NCBI RefSeq assembly: GCF_040450955.1
Contig: NZ_CP144373.1
Location: 1,530,486-1,594,485, forward strand
Reading direction: 5' to 3'
DNA: 64,000 nt
DNA from: Thermodesulfovibrio sp. 3907-1M
Lineage (GTDB): Bacteria > Nitrospirota > Thermodesulfovibrionia > Thermodesulfovibrionales > Thermodesulfovibrionaceae
Part shown: positions 8,779 through 17,418 of the stretch, piece after piece
Layout of the letters: the number at the start of each line of letters is the position of its first letter
Position numbering within the stretch: position 1 is the first letter of the stretch
Notes under the pieces: model-generated
What the model was told of the DNA's origin: nothing
What the model saw: the letters and a program-made list of their open reading frames with translations, nothing else
Databases searched by the model: none
Program-made: the position numbers and the translations under genes

Positions 8779-11096
8779 TTTATTTCAACCACTGTTACAG
8801 CATCTCCGCCTTCATCAGCATTACCCTTTCTGAGGCTTTTTACCAGAGGATGTTCCTTTAAGTAGTCTCTCACGAAATTTCTTAAAATACCTTTACCGAC
8901 TCCGTGAATAATGACTCCTGAGGAAGCCTCGCTTAAAGAGAGTTTATTTAAAAATTTTTCTATTAGCGGGACTGATTCATCAACTCTTAAACCCCGAATG
9001 TCAAGCTTTGTAGTAATCTCCTCAACCTGAATAAAAGAAATATTTGATTTTTCCTCTGTCTGCTCTGGTTCAATCTTCTCAAGCTCTTCAATTTTTGCTT
9101 CTACAAACATTTTATCTGTTTTAATCTTTACTTTTTTATCTTCAATAAAAGCCACCTTTCCTGTAAGCTCAAGAGTTTTTACCTTTACAGCATCACCAAT
9201 CTGAATGTTTTCAGGAACTCTAATCTCCTGAGGCAATAGCTGTTTTGAGAGTTCTGAAATTTTAAGAGATATTTCTTTAAGTTTTTTCCTGTCTGCTTTT
9301 TTAGCTTCCTCATGAAGAATGTTAATCTCTTTTTTTAATTTCATGATCATATTATGAGCCTCTATTTTTGCTTCTTCAATGATTCTTTTCTTTTTTTCAG
9401 AAGCAAAGGAAATTTCTTTTTCCAGTCTTTCCTTTTCGGTAATGACACTGTTTTTGATTTTTTCAATCTCATCAAGTCTCTTATTGTATTCAGCTTTAGC
9501 CTCTTCAAGCTCTTTCATAAGTTTATAGATTTCTTTATCCTGAGAGCCTTTTAACTCGTAAGCTCTTTTAATAAGCTTTTCAGGAAAACCATATTTTTGA
9601 GCAATCTGAAGGGCATATGAAGGAGTTAAACTGCCGATGCTTAATTTATAAAGAGGAGACATTGTTTTTTCGTCAAAAAGCATAGAGGCTATCTCTATGT
9701 CTTCATTGGTTGTTGCAAAAATTTTAACTTTACTTAAATGGGTTGTTGCGAAGGTGAAAACTCCTCTGTCTTTTAACTCTTCAAGTATTGCACATGCTAA
9801 TGCAGAGCCTTCCTCAGGATCAGTATTTGTGCCTATTTCATCAAGAAGAACAAGGCTATCAGAATTAGCATTTTCAACTATTTTTTTGAGAGTTACTATG
9901 TGGGCGGCAAAGCTGGAAAGATGCTCTTCAATAGAGTCTTCATGATAAAAGTCAACATATATACTTTTTACAAAGGGAACTGTAGAAGAAGGACTTGCTG
10001 GTATGGGAAGTCCAGAAATAGCCATTGCAGTTAGAAGTCCTACTGTCTTCAGTGTTACAGTTTTGCCCCCTGCATTAGGACCTGTAATTACAAGAACTTT
10101 TTTATTTCTCAGTTCTATCTGAAGGGGCACAACATCTCTTGAAAGCATCAGTATAGGATGTCTGGCATCAATCAGATTTATCGTGATTTCTTTAGTGAGT
10201 TGAGGAGCATGAGCATTAAATTTTCTGGAAAATTTATATATTGAAAGCATTTTATCAAGATAAATGAGTAATTTAAACTCTCTTTCAAGGGCATCACTGA
10301 TTTGATGAATCTCAAAGGAGACTTCTTTAAGTATTCTTATTTCTTCAACTCTCTGTTCAATTAAAAGCTCTTCCAGTTTTTTGGATAAGGCTGTTATTTC
10401 AGCTGGTTCTATAAAAGCTGTCTCCCCTGAACGAGAAACATCATGAACAATTCCTGCAACCTGTCCCTTTGAATCCATCCGAACAGGTATAACCCATCTG
10501 TTGTTTCTTTTTGTAATAAATCTGTCCTGAAGAAAAACCTGTATATTTGGTCTGTTAATTATTTCTTCAAGCTTTTGTTTTATTCTTTCCTCTGTTATTT
10601 TTATCTGTTTTCTTATGTAATTCAGAAACGGAGAGGCTGTGTCAAGAATATTTCCCTCTTCATCAATGGTATTTTCAAGTATTTCAAGAAGATATGGCTG
10701 ACCCAATGATAAACTGGTTTTAAGAATGCTTTTTATTTTCTCTCTGAAAAAAGGGTAGTTTAAAAGCTCATCAACAAAAGGAGCTACTTTATCCAGAACT
10801 CTCAGAACCTTTAAAAATTGAGTTAATTCAGAGGGTTCAAAAATAGCTCCTTCTTTCTTTGCTTTATCAAGCAATTCAGAAATATCAGGGAAAAAAGATA
10901 TAGGAAGCTCAGCTCCCTGATCAAGATATTCTTTTATTTCCTCAAACTCTTTAAGAGACCTGTCTGCTTGTTCAAAATCATCAAAAGGAAAAATCGCTTC
11001 AATAGCTTTTTTTGTAGCTGAGGAACTGGCAAACTCTTCTATTAAACTCAGAATTTTATAAAAATCTAAGTCCAGAAGAGCTTTTTTTTCAATCAA
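8775..11096 (-). CDS. mutS2: Endonuclease MutS2
   Basis: A 773-residue MutS-family ATPase. The Walker A motif TGPNAGGKT sits at about residues 337-346, Walker B LVLLDEIGTNTDPEEG at about 416-430, then a long charged coiled coil at about 510-620. A C-terminal Smr nuclease domain spans about 695-773 (LDIRGLRVDE and HGVGKGILR). MutS2 suppresses homologous recombination and, in some bacteria, rescues collided ribosomes; it lacks the mismatch-recognition domain of MutS. It overlaps the downstream SLOG gene and the upstream YtxH gene by four bases each, so the three form one operon. Confidence 0.96.
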   Translation of the reverse strand: MIEKKALLDLDFYKILSLIEEFASSSATKKAIEAIFPFDDFEQADRSLKEFEEIKEYLDQGAELPISFFPDISELLDKAKKEGAIFEPSELTQFLKVLRVLDKVAPFVDELLNYPFFREKIKSILKTSLSLGQPYLLEILENTIDEEGNILDTASPFLNYIRKQIKITEERIKQKLEEIINRPNIQVFLQDRFITKRNNRWVIPVRMDSKGQVAGIVHDVSRSGETAFIEPAEITALSKKLEELLIEQRVEEIRILKEVSFEIHQISDALEREFKLLIYLDKMLSIYKFSRKFNAHAPQLTKEITINLIDARHPILMLSRDVVPLQIELRNKKVLVITGPNAGGKTVTLKTVGLLTAMAISGLPIPASPSSTVPFVKSIYVDFYHEDSIEEHLSSFAAHIVTLKKIVENANSDSLVLLDEIGTNTDPEEGSALACAILEELKDRGVFTFATTHLSKVKIFATTNEDIEIASMLFDEKTMSPLYKLSIGSLTPSYALQIAQKYGFPEKLIKRAYELKGSQDKEIYKLMKELEEAKAEYNKRLDEIEKIKNSVITEKERLEKEISFASEKKKRIIEEAKIEAHNMIMKLKKEINILHEEAKKADRKKLKEISLKISELSKQLLPQEIRVPENIQIGDAVKVKTLELTGKVAFIEDKKVKIKTDKMFVEAKIEELEKIEPEQTEEKSNISFIQVEEITTKLDIRGLRVDESVPLIEKFLNKLSLSEASSGVIIHGVGKGILRNFVRDYLKEHPLVKSLRKGNADEGGDAVTVVEIK

Positions 11097-11434
11097 TCAA
11101 GCTTCTCCAGAAGCTTCTTCTTTTTGTCGTCAATTATTTTTGTAAGCTTTTCAATCTGATTTAAAACTTCTTTTTTAGCATCTGAGCTTAATTCCTGACC
11201 ACGCTCTTTAATATCTTTAAGTTTCTCTTTAAGCATTTCTGAAAGTTCCTCAATCTCTTCATAAAGCTCTTCCGCTGCTCTGACAGTTTTTTTCTTAAGC
11301 TCTTTAGCTTTCTTTTTAATTTCTTTTCTTGTTTCTTGCCCTGACTTTGGTGCATAAAGAAGTGCCACAGCTGCTCCAATTACTCCTCCTAAAAGAAAAG
11401 CTGCCAAAATCTTACCTTCCTCTCTCATTTTCAT
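11093..11434 (-). CDS. YtxH domain protein
   Basis: A 113-residue small membrane-associated protein. A hydrophobic Gly/Ala-rich segment (AAFLLGGVIGAAVALLYAP, about residues 9-28) is followed by PKSGQETRKEI, the classic YtxH signature, then a highly charged Lys/Glu coiled coil to the end. YtxH proteins are widespread and of unclear, possibly stress- or envelope-related, function. An AGGAGG ribosome binding site precedes the ATG. It is first in the operon with mutS2, with which it shares an ATGA overlap. A second ATG two codons on could also serve as the start. Confidence 0.85.
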   Translation of the reverse strand: MKMREEGKILAAFLLGGVIGAAVALLYAPKSGQETRKEIKKKAKELKKKTVRAAEELYEEIEELSEMLKEKLKDIKERGQELSSDAKKEVLNQIEKLTKIIDDKKKKLLEKLD

Positions 11435-11446
11435 CCTCCTTAAACT

Positions 11447-11481
11447 ATTTGTTTAATTTTAACAAATTTTTATTGTATAAT
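11447..11481 (+). promoter_or_regulatory. Divergent promoter region with inverted repeat, ferritin-like gene
   Basis: TATAAT at 11476-11481 serves the plus-strand ferritin-like gene. A perfect inverted repeat, ATTTGTT (11447-11453) and AACAAAT (11461-11467) with a 7-base spacer, covers the -35 area, where a repressor could bind. The same region must hold the promoter of the minus-strand YtxH-mutS2 operon. Confidence 0.45.
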
Positions 11482-11503
11482 TGAAAGAAAACGGAGGTGT
11501 TTT

Positions 11504-11797
11504 ATGCTTTCCAAAATACCTTTTTCAATGGAAAATTTAGAACAGGGCGATATTAACAGACAAATTTTAAGAATAGGGCTTATTGCGGAGCTTGATGCTA
11601 TCAATCTCTATGAACAGCTTGCTTCATTAACAGATGATGAAAAGATTAAAGCTGTTTTTCTTGACATTGCAAGAGAAGAAAAAACCCATGTTGGTGAATT
11701 TCTCACCCTTCTTCTTATGAATGATGAGGAACAGGAAGATGAGCTTGAAGAAGGGAAAGAGGAAGTTGAAGAATTGTTTGAGGAAGAGGAAGAATAG
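11504..11797 (+). CDS. Ferritin-like protein of the encapsulin-associated type, with acidic tail
   Basis: A 97-residue two-helix protein. The core AELDAINLYEQLASL (about residues 29-43) and REEKTHVGEFLTLLL (about 56-70) carry the ExxH-type iron ligands of the short ferritin-like family found as encapsulin cargo or fused to archaeal encapsulins. Such proteins assemble as oligomers whose ferroxidase sites form between subunits. The last 25 residues are almost all Glu and Asp, and no encapsulin-targeting peptide is visible. No encapsulin gene is in the window. A GGAGGT ribosome binding site precedes the ATG. The family link comes from motif memory; iron oxidation is inferred. Confidence 0.8.
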   Translation: MLSKIPFSMENLEQGDINRQILRIGLIAELDAINLYEQLASLTDDEKIKAVFLDIAREEKTHVGEFLTLLLMNDEEQEDELEEGKEEVEELFEEEEE

Positions 11798-12805
11798 CTA
11801 AAAGGGCTTTATAATAAGCAACGCATATATCAGATAAAAGGAGCCTGATAAAATTAAAATAAAGGGGGAAATCCTTTTTTTTATGAGGATTCCCCCTAAA
11901 ATTATTGCTACTGCTAAAATTGCAAGACAGGCACTCAAAAGAGCATAACCTGTAATATCCCAGTCCGTAAAAATAATTCCTACTGAAACAGGAAAGGTTG
12001 ACTGAAAAACCATTGCGCCTGTTACATTTCCCATCGCTAAGGTATCCCTTCCTTTGAAGGTCCATGTTACAGAATTAAACTTTTCAGGAAGCTCTGTTGC
12101 AATAGGAGCAATCAAAAGAGCAAACAAAAGAGGGTCAAATCCTATCTTCAGAGAAAAATGCTGCAGCGCAGAAACAAATCCATGTGCACCTTCAATCATT
12201 ATAAAAAGAGCAATCAAAACCTGGGCGAGTGAAAAAAAAGTTTCAAATCTCTTTACTGGCAGAACTTTTCCAAAGATTTTATCAAAATAGAGTTTTTCCT
12301 CATGTAAAATTCCTTCACTTTCACTCTTGACAGTAACATATAAATAGGCAATGTATCCAAACAGAAGTAAAAGGGCAACTACTATGTGTTTTTTTAAAAA
12401 CATGGGTAAAAAGATTCCTGAAGAATACATAATTAGAAAAAAAACTAAATCCCTTCTCACTGTTGGAATTTCAGCTTCAAAGACAAAGGTTCTCCTTTTT
12501 GAAACATATCCAGCAACAACAGTTAATCCTATCATTAAAAAAGCCAGTGTGGCAAGCATAAAAGGAGCACCGAGAATTGCGCCGATACCAATACTATGTC
12601 CTGCCTCTCCTTTATGCAGTAAAATAGCAACTAGAGGAAGAATCGTTTCAGGAAGAGCTGTGCCTACTGCAGCCAGTATACTTCCTGTAACTGCCTGACT
12701 AAGGGCGAGTCTTTTCCCGAACACTTCAATGCCGTTGGTGAAAATCTCCGCGCTCAATAATATCAAGAAAAGATTAAAAAGTAGTAGAAAAATATCTGTT
12801 GTCAT
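11798..12805 (-). CDS. Sodium/calcium exchanger family membrane protein
   Basis: A 335-residue integral membrane protein with about ten hydrophobic segments. It has the two alpha-repeat signatures of the CaCA superfamily: VGTALPETILPLVAIL at about residue 46 and IAPIATELPEKFNSV at about 231. The conserved Glu residues of these repeats coordinate the transported cation. It probably exchanges Ca2+ or another cation for Na+ or H+ across the inner membrane. It is convergent with the ferritin-like gene; the two stop codons abut. The substrate cannot be read from the sequence. Confidence 0.87.
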   Translation of the reverse strand: MTTDIFLLLFNLFLILLSAEIFTNGIEVFGKRLALSQAVTGSILAAVGTALPETILPLVAILLHKGEAGHSIGIGAILGAPFMLATLAFLMIGLTVVAGYVSKRRTFVFEAEIPTVRRDLVFFLIMYSSGIFLPMFLKKHIVVALLLLFGYIAYLYVTVKSESEGILHEEKLYFDKIFGKVLPVKRFETFFSLAQVLIALFIMIEGAHGFVSALQHFSLKIGFDPLLFALLIAPIATELPEKFNSVTWTFKGRDTLAMGNVTGAMVFQSTFPVSVGIIFTDWDITGYALLSACLAILAVAIILGGILIKKRISPFILILSGSFYLIYALLIIKPF

Positions 12806-12989
12806 GCTTAAAATTATAATCTAAAGTTTTATTTCTTAACAACTTTATTTTGTCCTTTTGAGGCATTTTTTATGTCATCCCGAGCTTAAGCAAGGGATCT
12901 CCTCCTTATTGGAGGTTATTGAAAATTAAAGAGGCTTGCAAGTTCTTGATTTTCAGGAGCTTGCAAGTTTTTGAACAGTCTACTAAAAG
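12806..12989. repeat. Intergenic region with dispersed-repeat fragment and short direct repeat
   Basis: Around 12871-12910 lies a GTCATCCCGAGC ... GGATCTCCTCC unit, a short copy of the repeat at 3527-3725. Two copies of TTGCAAGTTnTTGA follow at about 12937-12950 and 12961-12974, between the divergent exchanger and nrdJ genes. No clear promoter motif or B12 riboswitch is seen before nrdJ. Confidence 0.5.
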
Positions 12990-13001
12990 ATGGGAGGGCA
13001 C

Positions 13002-15272
13002 ATGGAAACAATGGTAAAAGTGGAGCTAACAGACAATGCAATAGAAGTTTTAAAAAGGAGATACCTTAAAAAAGATGAAGAGGGTAAAATCATAGAAACA
13101 CCAGAAGAGTTATTTCGTCGGGTAGCCATAGCAATTGCTCAAATAGACGCAATGTACGGTAAATCTGAAAAGGAGGTCAATAAAACAAAAGAGGAATTCT
13201 ACGAGCTTATGACTACACTTAAATTCTTACCAAACTCTCCCACTTTAATGAATGCCGGAACTCCTCTTGGACAACTCAGCGCCTGCTTTGTCTTGCCTGT
13301 GGAAGACTCTATGGAAGGAATTTTTGATGCTGTCAAGTATGCAGCAATCATACATAAATCAGGAGGTGGCACAGGTTTTAGCTTTTCTCGTCTCAGGCCC
13401 AAAGGAGATGTGGTGGGCTCAACAAAGGGAATAAGTTCAGGACCTGTATCCTTCATGAGTGTTTTTGATTCGGCAACAGAGGCTGTAAAACAGGGAGGAA
13501 GGCGCAGAGGTGCTAACATGGGGCTTCTGAGAGTTGACCATCCGGATATTTTAGAGTTTATAAAATGCAAAGATGACCTTACAAAATTTACAAACTTTAA
13601 TATTTCTGTTGGACTTACAGAAGAGTTTATGAGAGCAGTTATAAATGATGAAGAATACGATCTAATAAATCCAAGAACAGGTAAGGCTGTAAAAAGGCTT
13701 AAAGCTAAGGAAGTTTTTGATCTGATAGTGCATCAGGCATGGAAAAATGGTGAACCAGGAATTGTTTTCCTTGATAGAATTAATGCCGCCAATCCAACAC
13801 CTCTACTTGGAGAAATTGAAGCAACAAATCCCTGTGGAGAACAACCTCTTTTACCATATGAGTCCTGTAATCTTGGCTCAATAAATCTTGCAAAAATGGT
13901 AAGAGGAGACTCTGTTGACTGGGAGCTTCTGAGAAGCACTGTATGGAAGGCTGTTCATTTTCTTGATAATGTAATTGATGCAAATAAATATCCATTGACT
14001 ATCATAGAAAAAAATACAAAGGCAAACAGAAAAATAGGGCTTGGTGTGATGGGCTGGGCTGACATGCTTGTTCAGTTAAGAATTCCTTATAATTCAAAAG
14101 AAGCTCTAAGTCTGGCAGAAGAATTGATGAAGTTTATACTTCAGGAAGGAAGGTTGGCTTCTCAGGAACTGGCAAAGGAAAGAGGAACATTTCCTAATTA
14201 TGAAAAAAGCATTTATTACGGAAAAATGCCTTTAAGAAATGCGACTATAACCACAATTGCACCAACAGGGACACTGAGCATAATTGCAGGATGTTCATCT
14301 GGAATTGAACCACTTTTTGCCATATGTTTTGCAAGAAATGTGATGGATGGAACACGCCTTGTAGAAGTTAACCCTTATTTCAGAAAAGAAATGGAAAAAT
14401 TAGGACTCTGGTCTGATGCTTTAGCTGAAAAGATAGCTGAAACAGGTTCAATTCAGGAAATTAAAGAAATCCCTGAGGAGATTAAGAAAATATTTGTTAC
14501 AGCTCACGAAATTTCTCCATCTGAACATGTGCGCATGCAGGCAGCTTTTCAACAATATGTTGACAATGCAGTAAGTAAAACAGTAAATCTTCCAAATCAT
14601 GCAACAGAGGATGATGTAAGAGAGGTTTATCTTCTTGCCTATCGTCTTGGATGCAAAGGCGTTACTGTTTATAGAGACGGCTCAAGACAGGGACAGGTCA
14701 TACAGAAGACTAAAACAGAAGCTCAAAGCACTCCTTTAACTCTTAAACCAAGAAAAAGACCTGAGGTTCTGAAAGGAGTTACAAGATTGATGAAAACAGG
14801 CTGTGGAAATCTTTATGTAACAATAAATCAAGATCATGAAGGAAAACCCTTTGAAGTCTTTACAAATATAGGCAAAGCAGGTGGATGCGCAGCTTCTCAG
14901 GCAGAAGCAATTGGAAGGCTTATATCTCTTGCCCTAAGAAGCGGAATTGAACCAGAAGAAATAGTAAAACAACTTAAAGGAATATCCTGTCATGCTCCTG
15001 TGTGGTCAGGTAATGGAAAGATCACAAGCTGTTCAGATGCCATTGCAAAGGCAATTGAGGCTGAAATAAGAGAAAGTTACCATAGCAAGACAGGTGATTC
15101 AAAAGCCTCAGACGGCTCACCAACTCAAAAGCTTCAAAATTCAAAATTAACAGTTCAAAGTTCAGATGATGAAGCAGCTCATTACGGTGCATGTCCTGAA
15201 TGTGGAAGTGCACTTTCTTATGAAGAAGGATGCGTTATCTGTCACAGTTGTGGATTTACCAGATGTAGCTGA
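13002..15272 (+). CDS. nrdJ: Adenosylcobalamin-dependent (class II) ribonucleoside-diphosphate reductase
   Basis: Makes deoxyribonucleotides without oxygen, using a radical from coenzyme B12. The active-site region NPCGEQPLLPYESCNLGSINL at about residue 275, the substrate-site SPTLMNAGTPLGQLSACFV near residue 72, and the loop SGGGTGFSFSRLRP near 119 identify it. A TSCPD-type domain follows at about 590-685, and a C-terminal zinc ribbon with CPECG and CHSCG at about 730-755. I place the start at 13002, because GGGAGGG (12992-12998) sits just before that ATG; an ATG at 12990 would include the ribosome binding site in the coding region. The gene suits an anaerobe that makes or imports B12. Confidence 0.95.
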   Translation: METMVKVELTDNAIEVLKRRYLKKDEEGKIIETPEELFRRVAIAIAQIDAMYGKSEKEVNKTKEEFYELMTTLKFLPNSPTLMNAGTPLGQLSACFVLPVEDSMEGIFDAVKYAAIIHKSGGGTGFSFSRLRPKGDVVGSTKGISSGPVSFMSVFDSATEAVKQGGRRRGANMGLLRVDHPDILEFIKCKDDLTKFTNFNISVGLTEEFMRAVINDEEYDLINPRTGKAVKRLKAKEVFDLIVHQAWKNGEPGIVFLDRINAANPTPLLGEIEATNPCGEQPLLPYESCNLGSINLAKMVRGDSVDWELLRSTVWKAVHFLDNVIDANKYPLTIIEKNTKANRKIGLGVMGWADMLVQLRIPYNSKEALSLAEELMKFILQEGRLASQELAKERGTFPNYEKSIYYGKMPLRNATITTIAPTGTLSIIAGCSSGIEPLFAICFARNVMDGTRLVEVNPYFRKEMEKLGLWSDALAEKIAETGSIQEIKEIPEEIKKIFVTAHEISPSEHVRMQAAFQQYVDNAVSKTVNLPNHATEDDVREVYLLAYRLGCKGVTVYRDGSRQGQVIQKTKTEAQSTPLTLKPRKRPEVLKGVTRLMKTGCGNLYVTINQDHEGKPFEVFTNIGKAGGCAASQAEAIGRLISLALRSGIEPEEIVKQLKGISCHAPVWSGNGKITSCSDAIAKAIEAEIRESYHSKTGDSKASDGSPTQKLQNSKLTVQSSDDEAAHYGACPECGSALSYEEGCVICHSCGFTRCS

Positions 15273-15327
15273 GATAAAATAAAATTAAAGATTCAAGCAC
15301 CTGCGAGTGATTTAAAGTTTAAAATTT

Positions 15328-15717
15328 ATGAAAACACAGAGAAAGTTAATAATAGTGGGAGACAGGGTTCTCATTGAACCGGATGAGAGAATGGAAACAC
15401 GGGCAGGACTCTTTTTACCTCCCACTGTAAAAGAAAAAGACAAAGTTCTTGGTGGAAGAGTTATAAAAGTGGGACCCGGTTATCCTGTTAACGACATCTC
15501 AGTTGTTCTTGAAGAACCTTGGAAACAGACAAACGCTGAACCCATAAGATATATACCTCTTCAGGCTCAGGAAGGTGATTATGCACTTTTTCTTAAAGAT
15601 GCAGGAATTGAAATAGAATTTGAGGAAAAAAAGTATCTAATTGTGCCTCATTCTGCAATTCTTGCACTTATAAGAACGACAATTGTAGAGGATGATGAAG
15701 ATGATAGAGGATTTTAA
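15328..15717 (+). CDS. GroES-like co-chaperonin, extended form
   Basis: A 129-residue protein of the Cpn10 fold: GDRVLIEPDE (about residues 11-20), a mobile-loop equivalent GLFLPPT (about 27-33), VLGGRVIKVGPG (about 39-50) and a C-terminal YLIVPHSAILALI. Classical GroES has about 95 residues; here an insertion of about 30 residues lies in the middle (about 55-85). No groEL is adjacent. It could be an accessory co-chaperonin with specialised clients, or the protein may have a different role. It overlaps the next gene by 26 bases. Confidence 0.8.
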   Translation: MKTQRKLIIVGDRVLIEPDERMETRAGLFLPPTVKEKDKVLGGRVIKVGPGYPVNDISVVLEEPWKQTNAEPIRYIPLQAQEGDYALFLKDAGIEIEFEEKKYLIVPHSAILALIRTTIVEDDEDDRGF

Positions 15718-16369
15718 GTCTTCTGATACATGGCGAGTATTCAGGATTCAATCAGAGCTTGTTGAGGGCTTTGAAACACTGCATGGGATTGGTCCTGCAG
15801 TTTCAATATTTGGAAGTTCCAGATTAACAGAAGAAAATTTTTATTATCAGGAAGCATTCAAAGTGGGAAAACTGCTGAGTGAGGCTGGTTTTTCAATAAT
15901 TACAGGCGGTGGTCCCGGGATAATGGAAGCTGCTAATAAAGGCGCTAAACTGGGTAAAGGAAAATCTATTGGATTGAATATTGAGCTTCCTCATGAGCAG
16001 CATCCCAATAAATATCTTGATATTTCTTTAAACTTCAGATATTTTTTCGTAAGAAAGCTGATGTTTATAAAATACTCAATTGGATTTGTTATTTTCCCAG
16101 GTGGTTTCGGAACCCTTGATGAGCTTTTTGAAGCTCTCACCCTTGTTCAAACAGGTAAAATTCTTTCATTTCCCATAATTCTTTATAGTTCTACTTACTG
16201 GAAAGGACTTCTTGAATGGTTTAAAAACTCCCCTAAAAATCTTGGTGCCATAAGCCTTGATGACTTTAAATACTTTGAAGTAATTGACAATCCTGAGGCA
16301 GTCTGCAGTTATCTTAAAAATTATCTTACAAAGCTTGAAGTTCCTATACCACCTCTTCATCACGAATGA
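15692..16369 (+). CDS. LOG family protein (TIGR00730-type Rossmann-fold nucleotide hydrolase)
   Basis: A 225-residue protein with SIFGSSRLTEEN, then TGGGPGIMEAANKGA (about residues 70-84), and FPGGFGTLDELFEAL (about 135-150). The PGGxGTxxE motif is the catalytic and nucleotide-binding signature of LOG proteins, which release the base from cytokinin-type or other nucleoside monophosphates. Physiological roles in bacteria are mostly unknown. Its start overlaps the GroES-like gene, and its stop overlaps the rlmN start by four bases. Several ATGs (15692, 15695, 15701) could be used. Confidence 0.87.
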   Translation: MMKMIEDFKSSDTWRVFRIQSELVEGFETLHGIGPAVSIFGSSRLTEENFYYQEAFKVGKLLSEAGFSIITGGGPGIMEAANKGAKLGKGKSIGLNIELPHEQHPNKYLDISLNFRYFFVRKLMFIKYSIGFVIFPGGFGTLDELFEALTLVQTGKILSFPIILYSSTYWKGLLEWFKNSPKNLGAISLDDFKYFEVIDNPEAVCSYLKNYLTKLEVPIPPLHHE

Positions 16370-17418
16370 TACTAAAAAATCTCAAGAATTACAATGCACA
16401 GGAAATTGAAGAAATTATAAAAAACGAGCATCTTCCTTTATACAGAGCAAAGCAGATCATTCACTGGATTTACAAAAAGTTTGCCACCTCAATTGATGAA
16501 ATTACAGAATTGCCTAAATCACTTAGAGAAAGTTTATCTAAAGAATACTATATTGGCAACATTAAACTGGTTGAAAGAAAAATCAGCAAGGACAGCACTG
16601 AAAAATTTCTTTGGGAGCTGGAAGATAAAGAAAAAATTGAAAGTGTATTAATTACAGATAAAAGTAGATTAACACTTTGCATATCAAGTCAGGTTGGCTG
16701 TCCTGTCAAATGCAGATTTTGTCTTACAGGCAGAATTGGATTTAAAAGAAATCTCCATACATGGGAGATAGTTGACCAGTTTATTCAGGTAAGCAGGCTA
16801 ATAAAAGATGAAAACAAAAGGATTACAAACATTGTTTTTATGGGAATGGGTGAGCCTCTGCTGAATTTTGAAAATGTTGTTGAAGCATTGTGGAGATTCA
16901 AAAATTTGATTGAATTTTCACCGCGAAGAATCACTGTTTCAACTGCTGGTATTATTCCAGCAATTAAGGAATTACCACACAAAGCTCCTTCAGTAAAACT
17001 CGCAATATCCCTTAATGCATCGGATGAAAAAACAAGAACCTTTATTATGCCAGTGAACAAAAAATATCCACTTCATGAGCTTCTAAAAACGCTGAGAGAG
17101 TATCCTCTGAAGTCAAGAGAAAGAATAACCTTTGAGTATGTAATGCTTAAAGGAATTAACTCCTCTGAAAAAGATGCTTTAAGGCTCGGACAGATTCTCA
17201 AAGGAATACCATCAAAAATAAATCTCATTCCCTTCAATCCATGGAAAGGATGTGAGCTTGAAAAACCTGATGAATGGGAGATACTTAAATTTCAGCAAAC
17301 ATTGATATCCCAGGGCTATTCTGTGTTTATCAGAAAAAGCAAAGGACAGGACATCCTCGCCGCCTGTGGACAGTTAAAAGCCCTTTATCTTTGCAGCACA
17401 GCTTCAACTATGCTTTAA
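16366..17418 (+). CDS. rlmN: Dual-specificity 23S rRNA/tRNA adenine-C2 methyltransferase RlmN
   Basis: A radical SAM enzyme that methylates A2503 of 23S rRNA and A37 of some tRNAs. The cluster motif CPVKCRFC is at about residues 111-118, the SAM motif GMGEPLLN at about 161-168, and the C-terminal conserved Cys (AACGQL) at about 339. The other catalytic Cys lies in the radical SAM domain region. The 350-residue length is normal. It overlaps the upstream LOG gene (ATGA) and ends with a 15-base convergent overlap with the YkgJ-type gene. Confidence 0.96.
   Translation: MILKNLKNYNAQEIEEIIKNEHLPLYRAKQIIHWIYKKFATSIDEITELPKSLRESLSKEYYIGNIKLVERKISKDSTEKFLWELEDKEKIESVLITDKSRLTLCISSQVGCPVKCRFCLTGRIGFKRNLHTWEIVDQFIQVSRLIKDENKRITNIVFMGMGEPLLNFENVVEALWRFKNLIEFSPRRITVSTAGIIPAIKELPHKAPSVKLAISLNASDEKTRTFIMPVNKKYPLHELLKTLREYPLKSRERITFEYVMLKGINSSEKDALRLGQILKGIPSKINLIPFNPWKGCELEKPDEWEILKFQQTLISQGYSVFIRKSKGQDILAACGQLKALYLCSTASTML

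Noticed and set aside
12806-12989. Possible cobalamin riboswitch before nrdJ
   Set aside because: The region is too short and has no B12-box-like sequence; only repeat fragments are seen.
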